Assembly: GCA_016928875.1 (NCBI GenBank)
Contig: JAFGJY010000114.1
Location: 1 to 33,656 of the forward strand
Length of the DNA: 33,656 bases
Direction of reading: 5' to 3'
Source of the DNA: Candidatus Omnitrophota bacterium
GTDB lineage: Bacteria > Omnitrophota > Omnitrophia > JAHJGZ01 > JAFGJY01
Shown here: positions 1 through 8,697 of the stretch, piece by piece
Layout of the letters: every line of letters starts with the position of its first letter
How positions within the stretch are numbered: position 1 is the first letter of the stretch
Made by a program: the position numbers and the translations under genes
The notes under the pieces: generated by a model
Databases searched by the model: none
Told to the model about the DNA's origin: nothing
The model's input: the letters and a program-made list of their open reading frames with translations, nothing else

Positions 1-309
1 CGGATCGATGAAATGTACGATCCTTTGGATAACGCGGAATTTGAACTCACTGGTGTAATCACGCGTAAAAAACCAGTAAAGCCCCCCGCCGATCAGGGCC
101 CCGATGATGAGCGGGTATGCCAATGCTTTTGCCTGTTGCGGATCTCCGGTGGCCATAACACCGATGAACAGTCCGCCGAATATGACCCCCACGATCCCCC
201 AGCTCATGTAGATCTTACGCACGACCTTAAGTCGCTCCGCTTCGAGGTCTTTGATGTCGTTGATGAGCTCTGTATTGTAAAATGTCCTGAGTTCTTCGAT
301 GGTTTTCAT
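1..309 (-). CDS. DUF3137-like membrane protein, N-terminal part (runs off the left edge)
   Basis: Hand translation from cat at 307-309 gives MKTIEELRTFYNTELINDIKDLEAERLKVVRKIYMSWGIVGVIFGGLFIGVMATGD..., with two TM segments; the N-terminus resembles DUF3137 proteins, which often co-occur with LemA (LemA is nearby). Confidence 0.65.
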   Translation of the reverse strand, partial: MKTIEELRTFYNTELINDIKDLEAERLKVVRKIYMSWGIVGVIFGGLFIGVMATGDPQQAKALAYPLIIGALIGGGLYWFFTRDYTSEFKFRVIQRIVHFIDP

Positions 310-333
310 ATGACGTTATTCCTTATTTTGCAC

Positions 334-909
334 TTACAGGTGATCGTATTTGCCAATTTTGTAGGAAGTGACAACGATCGTCTGGCTTCTTCCCTCCATC
401 TTGATCACAAGCGTGTGTGTCTTACCGCCGGCATTCTTAAAGAACGACATGCCTCCGCCAGACGGTTTTCTACCGAGGCGCGGGCTTGGATTAAACCCGG
501 CCTGAAGGAATGCGGCATGCAGTTCATCATCTTCGGTGATCGCAAACCAGCGCTTTACGACGTACGTAAAACCCTCAAGCAGGTCCTCTTGCCAGCTCCA
601 GTCGCTGGGCGGTGTTTCGCTCACGAGCTTTGCATCGCCGTAAACTTTTTTAAGCACGGGCATGATCACGGCATCGAGTGCTTTTACATCAGCGCGGGTC
701 GGTTTGATCGCCGTTGCAGTGTAAAAGCCGGGATTGTCTGAAATGTCTTGTATTTGAGAAGAAGCCGTGCGTGGCGCAGATTGTTTGGTCGGTTCTGATG
801 CGTGCTTGTCATCGCTCTTCCCTGAACATCCGGTGCATACAATGATAAAAAGTAAAATTAATGTACCACAATAATTCTGACGTGGATTGATGATCGTTGG
901 TCGTTGCAT
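334..909 (-). CDS. predicted lipoprotein, function unknown
   Basis: ORF 334..969; likely start at MQRPTIINPRQ (909). Lipobox-like LLFIIVCTGCSGK. Confidence 0.7.
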   Translation of the reverse strand: MQRPTIINPRQNYCGTLILLFIIVCTGCSGKSDDKHASEPTKQSAPRTASSQIQDISDNPGFYTATAIKPTRADVKALDAVIMPVLKKVYGDAKLVSETPPSDWSWQEDLLEGFTYVVKRWFAITEDDELHAAFLQAGFNPSPRLGRKPSGGGMSFFKNAGGKTHTLVIKMEGRSQTIVVTSYKIGKYDHL

Positions 910-1139
910 GGTTTTCTCCTTGCGTTCATGCTGCTGTGGGGCAAGAGGCGGTGTGGTGTGGTTTTGCATAACTTTATTAAGTTTAATTAGTTACATCATA
1001 ATACCTTTTATTACGCAAAAAATCAAGCGCACAAAATAGGACTATTTTCGTGATAATTCGATTGACGGTTTTGCGGTGCTGTACTACCATAGTGTCCGTT
1101 CATCGTAAAACCATCCACAATTCCATAAAGGAGAACGCA

Positions 1140-1472
1140 ATGAAAAAGCTGACCAGTATCATCATCACCTCATTTCTCTTTATCGTAAGCTTTTTAACCG
1201 CATCTGATCGGACAGAAGCTGGCTTTGATACCTTCAGACAAAAGAACAAAGAGGATCTTTCATCAGAAGAGACAAGCAAGATCAAGTGGGAAAATCTTGA
1301 AACCACGGAATCGGCGTCGGGCAAGATAGACAACCTTGAAGATCAGGTAAAGCTCGAAGATCTCGAGATGAAAGACAATCCGACCGTCGAAGCAATGAAA
1401 GATGACATCACCGAACAGGCAGAAGTGATAAAAAGCAATATCGCTGAACAAGTCGAGGAGTGGAAACGCTAA
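1140..1472 (+). CDS. small secreted acidic hypothetical protein
   Basis: AAAGGAG upstream of ATG at 1140; MKKLTSIIITSFLFIVSFLTA signal peptide; followed by a strong terminator. The only well-supported plus-strand gene. Confidence 0.7.
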   Translation: MKKLTSIIITSFLFIVSFLTASDRTEAGFDTFRQKNKEDLSSEETSKIKWENLETTESASGKIDNLEDQVKLEDLEMKDNPTVEAMKDDITEQAEVIKSNIAEQVEEWKR

Positions 1473-1485
1473 CCAAGGCTGGAAC

Positions 1486-1527
1486 AAAAAAAGGCGCATC
1501 ATATCATTGATGTGCCTTTTTTTATTG
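1486..1527 (+). terminator. rho-independent terminator
   Basis: aaaaaaggcgcatca-tatcat-tgatgtgccttttttt stem-loop plus T tract just after the 1472 stop. Confidence 0.8.
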
Positions 1528-1542
1528 CTTCCTCACAAAATA

Positions 1543-1758
1543 CCACGTCCGTAAGGGTGTGGAGGGATGCGAATCCTCCGCGGTGTGATAAGAGCTTTTC
1601 TCACACCGCGCAGGTGAAGAATCCGGAATTAGTACAAACGCAGGCTAAAGCCTGCGGCTACCGGACGAGATAAGTATGTGTGAAAAAAGATCGCGAACAA
1701 GCGCAGCGTGGTCTTTAACCAAATGCCACGTCCCTGCAGGCAGGTTCCCGGGCGTGGG
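1543..1758. repeat. composite of adjacent palindromes in an intergenic gap
   Basis: Perfect 10-bp IR cgcggtgtga (1579-1588)/tcacaccgcg (1601-1610); ggagg/cctcc hairpin at 1561-1579; gcaggctaaagcctgc (1640-1655); ccacg...cgtgg around ctgcaggcaggttcccggg (1726-1757); ccacgtcc occurs at both ends (1543-1550, 1727-1733 region). Confidence 0.6.
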
Positions 1759-1761
1759 AGG

Positions 1762-2466
1762 TTACTTTTTCTTTATCTCAGAGACAATATCCCGCCCGAT
1801 CATTGTTCCCAGGAATGAAAGCTCTTCCCGTAACGCTTCGTAGCACGGCGTGGTGTCATGACGATAACACGGAAAGATGTTATTTTTGAAGGTAGACGGC
1901 ACGGTCAATGTTCCGTTCTTGATGCTTAAGGGATATTTCCAGCAATTTATGGGTTTGTAATACCACTTATGTCTGCCGAACTGCTCTGCTAATCGTTGTA
2001 ATGCACATGCCCCGTCCTTAAGCAAAAAAACGCAGGCGTGCATGGTTTTTTGTAAACGACGGATGTTCAGTTTTGCGGTACTTCCCTTCCTCGTGATCAT
2101 CTCAAATACGATCTTGTTGACCTCATTAAATGTGCGCCTGCGATGCAGGAGCCGGTGCCTGCCCGTCGGACGATCGATGGTAATGACATTGCCTTTTATT
2201 TCACAGCCTAATCGGTACAATTCACTTGAGTGATCGCACGCGAGCCGGGTTAAGATCTCGGCCTCTTCCGCCGTGACCGCGACCTTAAGGCTACAACACA
2301 TGCCGAAACACTTTTCTGTTGTGAAAGAACACGCAAGCACACCGCCCTTACGAAGACGGTCTGTATCGATGACCTTTATGAGCGTTCTTAAGCGTTCTTC
2401 CGTTTTTGGAAATGCGGTATGGCTCATGATAGCACCATTGGTGTCAGACACCGTTATGTTTAACAT
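1762..2466 (-). CDS. YkgJ/DUF3109-like cysteine-cluster protein
   Basis: Cys pattern CSFTTEKCFGMCCSLKV...AEEAEIL and PINCWKYPLSI resemble putative Zn/Fe-chelating YkgJ-type proteins. Start placed at MLNITVSD because the ORF extension to 2502 runs into a palindromic repeat. Confidence 0.5.
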   Translation of the reverse strand: MLNITVSDTNGAIMSHTAFPKTEERLRTLIKVIDTDRLRKGGVLACSFTTEKCFGMCCSLKVAVTAEEAEILTRLACDHSSELYRLGCEIKGNVITIDRPTGRHRLLHRRRTFNEVNKIVFEMITRKGSTAKLNIRRLQKTMHACVFLLKDGACALQRLAEQFGRHKWYYKPINCWKYPLSIKNGTLTVPSTFKNNIFPCYRHDTTPCYEALREELSFLGTMIGRDIVSEIKKK

Positions 2467-2471
2467 TCGAT

Positions 2472-2577
2472 GTCGTCCCGGCCGGAGCGCCCTCCCTCTC
2501 ATGTCATCCCCGCGAAAGCGGGGACCTAGGTCCTTCGTTCTCAGATCCCGGATAAGCCTTCGGCTTTCCGGGACGAC
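2472..2577. repeat. nested palindromic intergenic repeat (REP/MITE-like)
   Basis: Perfect outer IR gtcgtcccgg (2472-2481)/ccgggacgac (2568-2577), enclosing ccccgcgaaagcgggg and cccggataagccttcggctttccggg hairpins. Confidence 0.75.
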
Positions 2578-2610
2578 AACGGAGGAAACAAGGACGAGGT
2601 ATTTATGAGA

Positions 2611-3174
2611 TCAATTCCCGAACAACTTCCCTACATCGACGTTCTTACGTTCGGCTTCGGATATCTCAAAGAGGGTCTTCGGCTTGTAATTCATCATGCC
2701 GGCAAAGATGTTCGTCGGGAACATCTCGAGCGCGTTGTTGTAATCGGTCACTGCAGCATTGTAGGCACGCCGCGCGGCCGAGATCTGCTCTTCTATCTCG
2801 TTTAGTGAACCTTGTAGTTGCAGGAAGTTTTGATTTGCTTTAAGGTCGGGATAATTCTCGACAGCGACCATGATGCCGCGCATTGCCTGCTGCATCTTAT
2901 TGTCAAGATCGACCCGTTCGTCATCGGAGAGCTGCCCTGAGACCGCTTTGGCGCGCAGCTCCGTGATCGTGGTGAGCGTGCCCGCTTCATGCTGCATGTA
3001 ATTCTTCACCGTTGCTACAAGGTTCGGAATAAGATCATAACGTTTCTTGAGCATCGCATCCATGCTCGCGAACACATTAGCGACCTGGTTCTTCTTCGCT
3101 ACCAGACTGTTGTAGATCACTACAACAAAAAGGACGACAACGCCAAGTACGATCAATAATGGGACCACAGCCAC
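2611..3174 (-). CDS. lemA: LemA family protein
   Basis: MAVVPLLIVLGVVVLFVVVIYNSLVAKKNQVANVFASMDAMLKKRYDLIPNLVATVKNYMQHE: characteristic LemA N-terminus. Confidence 0.93.
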   Translation of the reverse strand: MAVVPLLIVLGVVVLFVVVIYNSLVAKKNQVANVFASMDAMLKKRYDLIPNLVATVKNYMQHEAGTLTTITELRAKAVSGQLSDDERVDLDNKMQQAMRGIMVAVENYPDLKANQNFLQLQGSLNEIEEQISAARRAYNAAVTDYNNALEMFPTNIFAGMMNYKPKTLFEISEAERKNVDVGKLFGN

Positions 3175-3194
3175 CTCCTTATTAGAACGAAATG

Positions 3195-3821
3195 TTAATT
3201 AAACGGTATCTGATTAAGCGTTTTATTCTTACTGAATTTGGTGCCTTTTACCGTAAGCTCCAAAGTGAGTGCATCGTCAATGATCTGGTAGAGCCGAACA
3301 CCCGGCGATACGGGGATGGCATCATCGATCGCAACAGCATCGCTGATGTCCGCGTCTGCAGCGGCGTGAGTGCCGAGTTCCCAGCCCGAACTGACGAAAC
3401 CATGAAAATAGCGGCCTTCAGCGAAGACAAAAACCAGGCGGACCGTTCGGAAATTCAATCCGAGACCTGCATGTATCTCGCGCATGTTCATGAAGGTCTC
3501 CTCGCCGCTCACGTTGTTGTGGGCGATCCCGCTGCCCCAGGCACCTCCGAGCAAAAAGACTTTTATGCCAACATTACTAAAGACCGCATAGCCGGCGCTT
3601 TTTTCAAGTATTTCTCGCGCTTCAGGATGTTTTTCAAATAACATAGCAAGCGTTTCTGCTACAGAACGTCGGATCTCGGCTTTTTTAAGCTCGACCGATC
3701 CGCCAAATGCGTACAGCGTTGGCTGCAGGACCATGCCCATCACCAATGAGAAAACTACGATCGTACAATACTTCCTCATGTGTTCTCTTGTGTATTTCCA
3801 TAACACCGCTGTCTCCCTCAT
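3195..3821 (-). CDS. SYLF/Ysc84-like secreted protein
   Basis: Signal peptide; EKSAGYAVFSNVGIKVFLLGGAWGSGIAHN...GGRYFHGFVSSGWELGTHAAADADISDAV-type SYLF pattern. Start overlaps the upstream stop (ATGA); an internal start at 3779 is possible. Confidence 0.65.
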   Translation of the reverse strand: MRETAVLWKYTREHMRKYCTIVVFSLVMGMVLQPTLYAFGGSVELKKAEIRRSVAETLAMLFEKHPEAREILEKSAGYAVFSNVGIKVFLLGGAWGSGIAHNNVSGEETFMNMREIHAGLGLNFRTVRLVFVFAEGRYFHGFVSSGWELGTHAAADADISDAVAIDDAIPVSPGVRLYQIIDDALTLELTVKGTKFSKNKTLNQIPFN

Positions 3822-4498
3822 GCTTGCTTCTGGATCATCTCGCCAAGCAGGATCTCCGGCAATTTCTGTGCGTCGATGCGAATACCGCCGTCATGCTCGA
3901 TCTTAAGCGTGTACAATGTGCCGGGCAAAAACACCGTACCGGGTGCCTCGATCTGAGCGTTCTTGATACCCATGGTATGCGCCTTCTCAGCATCGAGCGC
4001 GTACTCCCAGAACGATCTCCAGATCTTCTCCTGTGCTGCGACCGACGCATGTTCGACTTTGTACCCATCGGGCAGTGAATATTCGGGCGTGATATCGTAC
4101 TCTTGCGTGTTCTCGCCGTCCAGCATGAACGCTTTGAGGAACAAATAAGCGCTGCGTCCCTTGATCGCATCCCCTGCGGTAACGAGATCATCGTTAAAAC
4201 GGATGACCAGTGACTGGAATTGGATCACATTGCCGCTAAAGGTGAAGTACTGTGGTGTGAGGGGTTGGCCCGCCGAATCGTATTCGAGGAATTTTATTTT
4301 TGTCTGAATAGTATTGGTAAGCTCATCAAGCGTTGATTCGACCACCAACACTTCGGCAATGCGCGTCTCTGCCTGCAGCCGTTCGATCACGCGTTCAAGG
4401 ACCTTCTTCTCATTAAAATGACGGTAGGCAAAATATCCCGCCACCATAAGCGCAAGAAGAATGATTAGTGTAACGATGCGAAAGAGTTGTTTGATCAT
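3818..4498 (-). CDS. membrane-anchored hypothetical protein
   Basis: MIKQLFRIVTLIILLALMVAGYFAYRHFNEKK N-terminal TM; overlaps downstream gene by ATGA. Confidence 0.7.
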   Translation of the reverse strand: MIKQLFRIVTLIILLALMVAGYFAYRHFNEKKVLERVIERLQAETRIAEVLVVESTLDELTNTIQTKIKFLEYDSAGQPLTPQYFTFSGNVIQFQSLVIRFNDDLVTAGDAIKGRSAYLFLKAFMLDGENTQEYDITPEYSLPDGYKVEHASVAAQEKIWRSFWEYALDAEKAHTMGIKNAQIEAPGTVFLPGTLYTLKIEHDGGIRIDAQKLPEILLGEMIQKQA

Positions 4499-4520
4499 AA
4501 CGCTACGAGTTAAACACCGA

Positions 4521-4587
4521 GGGGACACACACGCGTGTGTCCCCTGTTTGGATGAATTGGGGAGACACGCGTGTGTGTCCCCAATTC
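4521..4587. terminator. double palindrome, terminator-like repeat
   Basis: ggggacacacacgcgtgtgtcccc (4521-4544) and gaattggggagacacgcgtgtgtgtccccaattc (4554-4587); the two arms are also nearly reverse complements of each other. Confidence 0.6.
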
Positions 4588-4591
4588 ATTA

Positions 4592-4852
4592 TTAGCTTTT
4601 CTCTGCCTGCCGTTGCTGCCATTCGTCGATCAATGAACCGACACTGTCGCCGACGGTCTTCTTCTCAAAAACATGGACCATGAAATCGTTCTTGTACCGT
4701 ATGCCGACATGGCGCTTGGGGGTCTCAGCCTTTGAATAAATGAGAATGTCGTACGTCTCGGTGTTGTAATTGACGTTACAGAACAGATTGACGGCGACAA
4801 AGGTAACGATCGCCAATACGACCAAACCGATAAGACCGCTTACAATTTTCAT
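4592..4852 (-). CDS. small single-TM hypothetical protein
   Basis: 86-aa ORF, MKIVSGLIGLVVLAIVTFVAVNLF TM; sits in minus-strand run of genes. Confidence 0.6.
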   Translation of the reverse strand: MKIVSGLIGLVVLAIVTFVAVNLFCNVNYNTETYDILIYSKAETPKRHVGIRYKNDFMVHVFEKKTVGDSVGSLIDEWQQRQAEKS

Positions 4853-4871
4853 GCTCCCTCCGCTAAAGTTT

Positions 4872-5819
4872 TTACGCTACTTTGTAATATTTTTTATCTT
4901 TCCAACGATTGTGCGTCCACATCCATTGTTCAGGATAGATCCTGATCATGCCTTCAAGGATACCGTTGAGCTCTTGGGTGATCTCCTCAACGGTGCGGTC
5001 TTTATCATTCTCGATCGTGGGGACAATGGGTTTCAATATGATCTTGAACTTGCCGGAATCGGTCCTAATGCAAAACGCCGGGATAAGCGCGCTTTGCATT
5101 TTTATTGCCGCACGGGCCGGCAGGGTCGTGGTCGAGGCCGGCGTGCCGAAAAAATCGAGCCATGGCTCGGCATTCCCGCCCCATTGGTCGATCGCCATCG
5201 CAACGAGATGGTTCTTTTTAAGTTCCCGGATGGTGGTCCGAGCCCCCATGGTATTTGAACACGTTTCTAAGTGAGCTGCTTGACGCATCGATATGATCCA
5301 ACGATTCATGTAGGGGTTCCTCAATGTCTTACCTATTATCGTCGAGGGGATATTCTGTAAATATGATATGAAAGAAAGGTATTCCCACGAACCCAAATGG
5401 GACATGACGAGTATGATCCCATGTCCTTTCGCGAGGGCCTCTCTGGCGTTTTCCATGCCTTCAAACTCAAAACATTCATGTGCCCGCTTCGCAATGCGTG
5501 GGGTGTTGAACAATTCAAGAAAGCAAAGCCCAATATGGCAAAAATTTGCGTGCAAGATCTTACGTTTGGCTTCCCGAGTCAATGAATCGCCGAATGCGAT
5601 ATCGAGGTTTTTCATGGCGACCTTACGGCGTTTAGGTAATATGTAATACATAAAAATGCTTAAATGCTTGACGATCGCGGTTGTTATTACTCGCGGCAAA
5701 AGGCGCATGCAGGCCACCAATACACGTAGGCACGAGTACTCTACCAAGTGCGTTATTCGGGCAAGGAACGGTGTTCGCTGGTAGACTTGTTTTGGTTTTG
5801 TCTGTGTGAAAGTTATCAT
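4872..5819 (-). CDS. lysophospholipid/lauroyl acyltransferase, LpxL/HtrB family
   Basis: VMSHLGSWEYLSF (HX4E motif), MAIDQWGG, C-terminal PEQWMWTHNRWK typical of LpxL-type enzymes. Confidence 0.9.
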   Translation of the reverse strand: MITFTQTKPKQVYQRTPFLARITHLVEYSCLRVLVACMRLLPRVITTAIVKHLSIFMYYILPKRRKVAMKNLDIAFGDSLTREAKRKILHANFCHIGLCFLELFNTPRIAKRAHECFEFEGMENAREALAKGHGIILVMSHLGSWEYLSFISYLQNIPSTIIGKTLRNPYMNRWIISMRQAAHLETCSNTMGARTTIRELKKNHLVAMAIDQWGGNAEPWLDFFGTPASTTTLPARAAIKMQSALIPAFCIRTDSGKFKIILKPIVPTIENDKDRTVEEITQELNGILEGMIRIYPEQWMWTHNRWKDKKYYKVA

Positions 5820-6884
5820 TTAAACGTTTGCCTCTTGCAATAATTCAGCAATGAACTCTTTTACCGTTGTGATCTGTGTGATCGGATCGACGTTGCACCC
5901 GGTCATGAAAAGTCCGTTCTCCCAATCCCCTTCACGCGCGGCCAAGAGGGCCTGAGCAATGCAGAACGGCACTTTTTTCATATCGCACGTTATCAAGCAT
6001 TTGTACGGACATTTGAATTTCTCCCGCTGCCCTGAAAGCATGCGCTCGACGAGCGGGGATCTCAGCACGCGCACCGGCAGTCCGACCGGGCTTTGGACCA
6101 CGGTCACATCACCCGCGCATGCCCTAATGTAATGCTCTTGTCCTTTACGTTCCATACCGCTTTCTGCGGTACAGATAAACCGGGTGCCGATCTGAACGCC
6201 GGCAAAACCCATCGCGAGATAACGGTCAATGTCTGCACGACACGTGACCCCTTCCGCAGCGATAAGTGGAATGCGTTTGTGTTCTTCACCGAGGACTTCC
6301 CTGGCTTCCGCAAGGATCTTATCGATCGAACAGGTCTCAGGATGTTCGATCTGTTCGTACGAGAATCCCAAATGTCCACCGCATAACGGGCCCTCGAGTA
6401 TTATTGCGTCCGGTACGCGATCGTATTTTGACCGCCAGGTCTTCATTACGAGTTTAAGTGCACGGCCCGATGAGACGACCGGGACGAGAGCTGTTTTTTC
6501 ATCAACGTACGCGGGTAATCGCAACGGAAGCCCTGCGCCTGAAATAATAAGATCGACGCCCTCTTTTACTGCAGTACGAACAAGGGATTCGTAGTTGGTG
6601 AGCGCGACCATGACATTAACGCCGAGCGGTCCCTTCGACCCCGTGATCGAACGCGCGATCCTGATCTCGTCGACGAGCTTACATTCGCTGTCCTCGATGT
6701 ATCCCGCGTTCAGCGTTTTATCAATGTCTGCCAATCCCACGCTAGCGATGACACCGATGCCGCCTTCGTTGATCACCGCACCTGCCAAGCGGCCGACACC
6801 GATACGCACACCCATGCCGGCTTGGATGATCGGAAGTTGCGCAGTATGTCCTTTTATCGTTAATTCGGGTAACGGTCTATTCAA
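5820..6884 (-). CDS. nitronate monooxygenase / FabK-like flavoprotein
   Basis: PIIQAGMGVRIGVGRLAGAVINEGGIGVIA, GPLGVNVMVAL, EGPLCGGHLGF, LAMGFAGVQIGTRFICTAES. Stop directly abuts downstream ATG. Confidence 0.9.
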   Translation of the reverse strand: MNRPLPELTIKGHTAQLPIIQAGMGVRIGVGRLAGAVINEGGIGVIASVGLADIDKTLNAGYIEDSECKLVDEIRIARSITGSKGPLGVNVMVALTNYESLVRTAVKEGVDLIISGAGLPLRLPAYVDEKTALVPVVSSGRALKLVMKTWRSKYDRVPDAIILEGPLCGGHLGFSYEQIEHPETCSIDKILAEAREVLGEEHKRIPLIAAEGVTCRADIDRYLAMGFAGVQIGTRFICTAESGMERKGQEHYIRACAGDVTVVQSPVGLPVRVLRSPLVERMLSGQREKFKCPYKCLITCDMKKVPFCIAQALLAAREGDWENGLFMTGCNVDPITQITTVKEFIAELLQEANV

Positions 6885-6902
6885 AATTCGCTTTCTTTCT
6901 CA

Positions 6903-7700
6903 TTACATCATTACGTCTTCTTTTTCACCGCCGGCAGCAATGCCGCGTTTGGAGTTTTTGATAAAGTCGACAAAATATTTAACTTCGGCGCTCGTGCACT
7001 CTTGCTCGATCCGGGCGATCGCATTGGGCCGGCTTAGGCCTTCTAAATAAAGTATTTTAAACGCGTTCTTGATCTCTTTACGAACGTCAGGCGAGAACCC
7101 GGCGCGTTTCAGTCCGACAATATTTACATTTGTCATGCATGCCGGCCGACCGCCACCGGTCAGGTACGGCGGGATATCCATGTTCACCGCTGAAAGCCCC
7201 GAGACCATTGCGTATTTCCCGATCCTGCAGAATTGATGGACAACCACACTGGCCGAGACAAATGCGTGATCTCCTACTTCGACGTATCCGCCAAAGACGA
7301 CCGTGTTGACGGTGATAACGCCGGTCCCGATCTGGCAATTGTGCGCCACATGCGTGTAGCCCATGAGGAACGTATTATCTTTTATGACCGTCTTTGTACC
7401 TGCTTTTGTGCCGCGATGGATCGTACAGTATTCGCGGATACGATTGCCATTACCGATCTCGAGGAAGGTCTCGGAACCATCGAAGGCGATGTCCTGAGGG
7501 ATATCACCCAGGATAGCGCCGGCATGGATGAGGTTGCCGTTGCCCATCGTCGTACCTTTGAAGATCACCGCACCGGGACAGATCATGTTATTCGAACCGA
7601 TGGTAACGCCCTCTTCGATCACAGCATGCGGACCGATCGTGTTGTTATCGCCAAGAATGGCTTTTTTGCTGACCACAGCTCGTTCGTGAATGGTGTTCAT
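6903..7700 (-). CDS. lpxA: acyl-ACP--UDP-N-acetylglucosamine O-acyltransferase
   Basis: Hexapeptide-repeat protein; IHRGTKAGTKTVIKDNTFLMGYTHVAHNCQIG and VVHQFCRIGKYAMVSGLS...DIPPYL...NIVGLKRAGFS match LpxA. Confidence 0.95.
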   Translation of the reverse strand: MNTIHERAVVSKKAILGDNNTIGPHAVIEEGVTIGSNNMICPGAVIFKGTTMGNGNLIHAGAILGDIPQDIAFDGSETFLEIGNGNRIREYCTIHRGTKAGTKTVIKDNTFLMGYTHVAHNCQIGTGVITVNTVVFGGYVEVGDHAFVSASVVVHQFCRIGKYAMVSGLSAVNMDIPPYLTGGGRPACMTNVNIVGLKRAGFSPDVRKEIKNAFKILYLEGLSRPNAIARIEQECTSAEVKYFVDFIKNSKRGIAAGGEKEDVMM

Positions 7701-7842
7701 CGTCTAGCACTCCTAAACTCAATTATTCTAGTTTCTAATTACTCTAATGACTAAAAATCCCCAAAACCCAATGTCCAATATTACCTCTTGTCGTTAGCGC
7801 AATTAGACATTAGGTCAATTAGAAATTCACATCACAATGTGA

Positions 7843-8520
7843 TCAATATTGTTCCAAAAGCGTGAGCAATTTTTTTGCTGATTCGCTTGGCTCCACTTTT
7901 TTGTGGACGAGAATATCCTTGGCCGTGAGCGCCCTGTCATAGTAGACATGGTTAGAATCAAAATCAAAATAAAGCCGCGAACCTTCGAGCTTTGCCCCGG
8001 CAAAAAGGCCGCGTGCTTTTGAATACGAATAAATACCACCCTTAAAATGAAGGTCTGTTGCTGCTCCCACATCACGCCCGACCGGCCCTGCCGCGAGCCC
8101 CGCATCAGCGCCGAGTTTAAATGATGTCTCGAGTAAACCGTTCAAACCGCGTTCTGATGAGATCACAATAATATGATCGATCGCTTCCCCACCGATCTGG
8201 AATCCTAGACTTCCGCCTGCTATCTTGAAGAACGCCGGGGCGCTCCACTCGCCTGTGTCAATGTTCCGCGCGATAATAACACCTTTGCCGTATTTGGCGC
8301 CAAAGATAAAACCGCCGTTGACGGTCGTCGGAAAGATCGCAACCGCTTTGCACGTTTGCAACAAAGACCGTGGTATTGCTTCATCCGGCATTGAGGTCAT
8401 CTCTTCAAAAACGAGTGTCGCATCGCTCAGAAGATCATCCCAGCGTGTTTGCGCGAAGGATACCGAAGGAATAAGCGTCAGGATAAGAACAACTACTGCA
8501 AATTTGGCGTACGTTTTCAT
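7843..8520 (-). CDS. SYLF/Ysc84 lipid-binding domain secreted protein
   Basis: Signal peptide MKTYAKFAVVVLILTLIPSVSFAQ; IPRSLLQTCKAVAIFPTTVNGGFIFGAKYGKGVI...APAFFKIAGGSLGFQIGGEAIDHIIVI, classic SYLF. Confidence 0.92.
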   Translation of the reverse strand: MKTYAKFAVVVLILTLIPSVSFAQTRWDDLLSDATLVFEEMTSMPDEAIPRSLLQTCKAVAIFPTTVNGGFIFGAKYGKGVIIARNIDTGEWSAPAFFKIAGGSLGFQIGGEAIDHIIVISSERGLNGLLETSFKLGADAGLAAGPVGRDVGAATDLHFKGGIYSYSKARGLFAGAKLEGSRLYFDFDSNHVYYDRALTAKDILVHKKVEPSESAKKLLTLLEQY

Positions 8521-8697
8521 GGCCCTAACCTTTCTTTGAGTGAACGGATATTAGGCAGGATGTACTATTTACCTATTAATACTAGTAAGCAGAACATTAT
8601 TTATACCAAAAAATTGTGTTTAACACAAGGCAATTAACAGAACAAAGCAGGAATGCGGAGGTTGGGAAAATAATGCAGGTAATCGGCGTCCCAATGG

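Noticed and set aside
13-741. 242-aa plus-strand ORF
   Set aside because: Overlaps two convincing minus-strand genes (DUF3137-like and lipoprotein with lipobox); sequence has no family-like features, so it is shadow coding.
4770-5258. 162-aa plus-strand ORF opposite the LpxL-type acyltransferase
   Set aside because: Antisense to a strongly conserved family; shadow ORF.
7233-7754. 173-aa plus-strand ORF opposite lpxA
   Set aside because: Antisense to LpxA hexapeptide repeats, Asp-rich artefact of the complementary codons.
7701-7842. Recurring aattag/caatgtc words suggesting a CRISPR or tandem repeat
   Set aside because: Degenerate AT-rich words without fixed period or spacers; not a CRISPR array.
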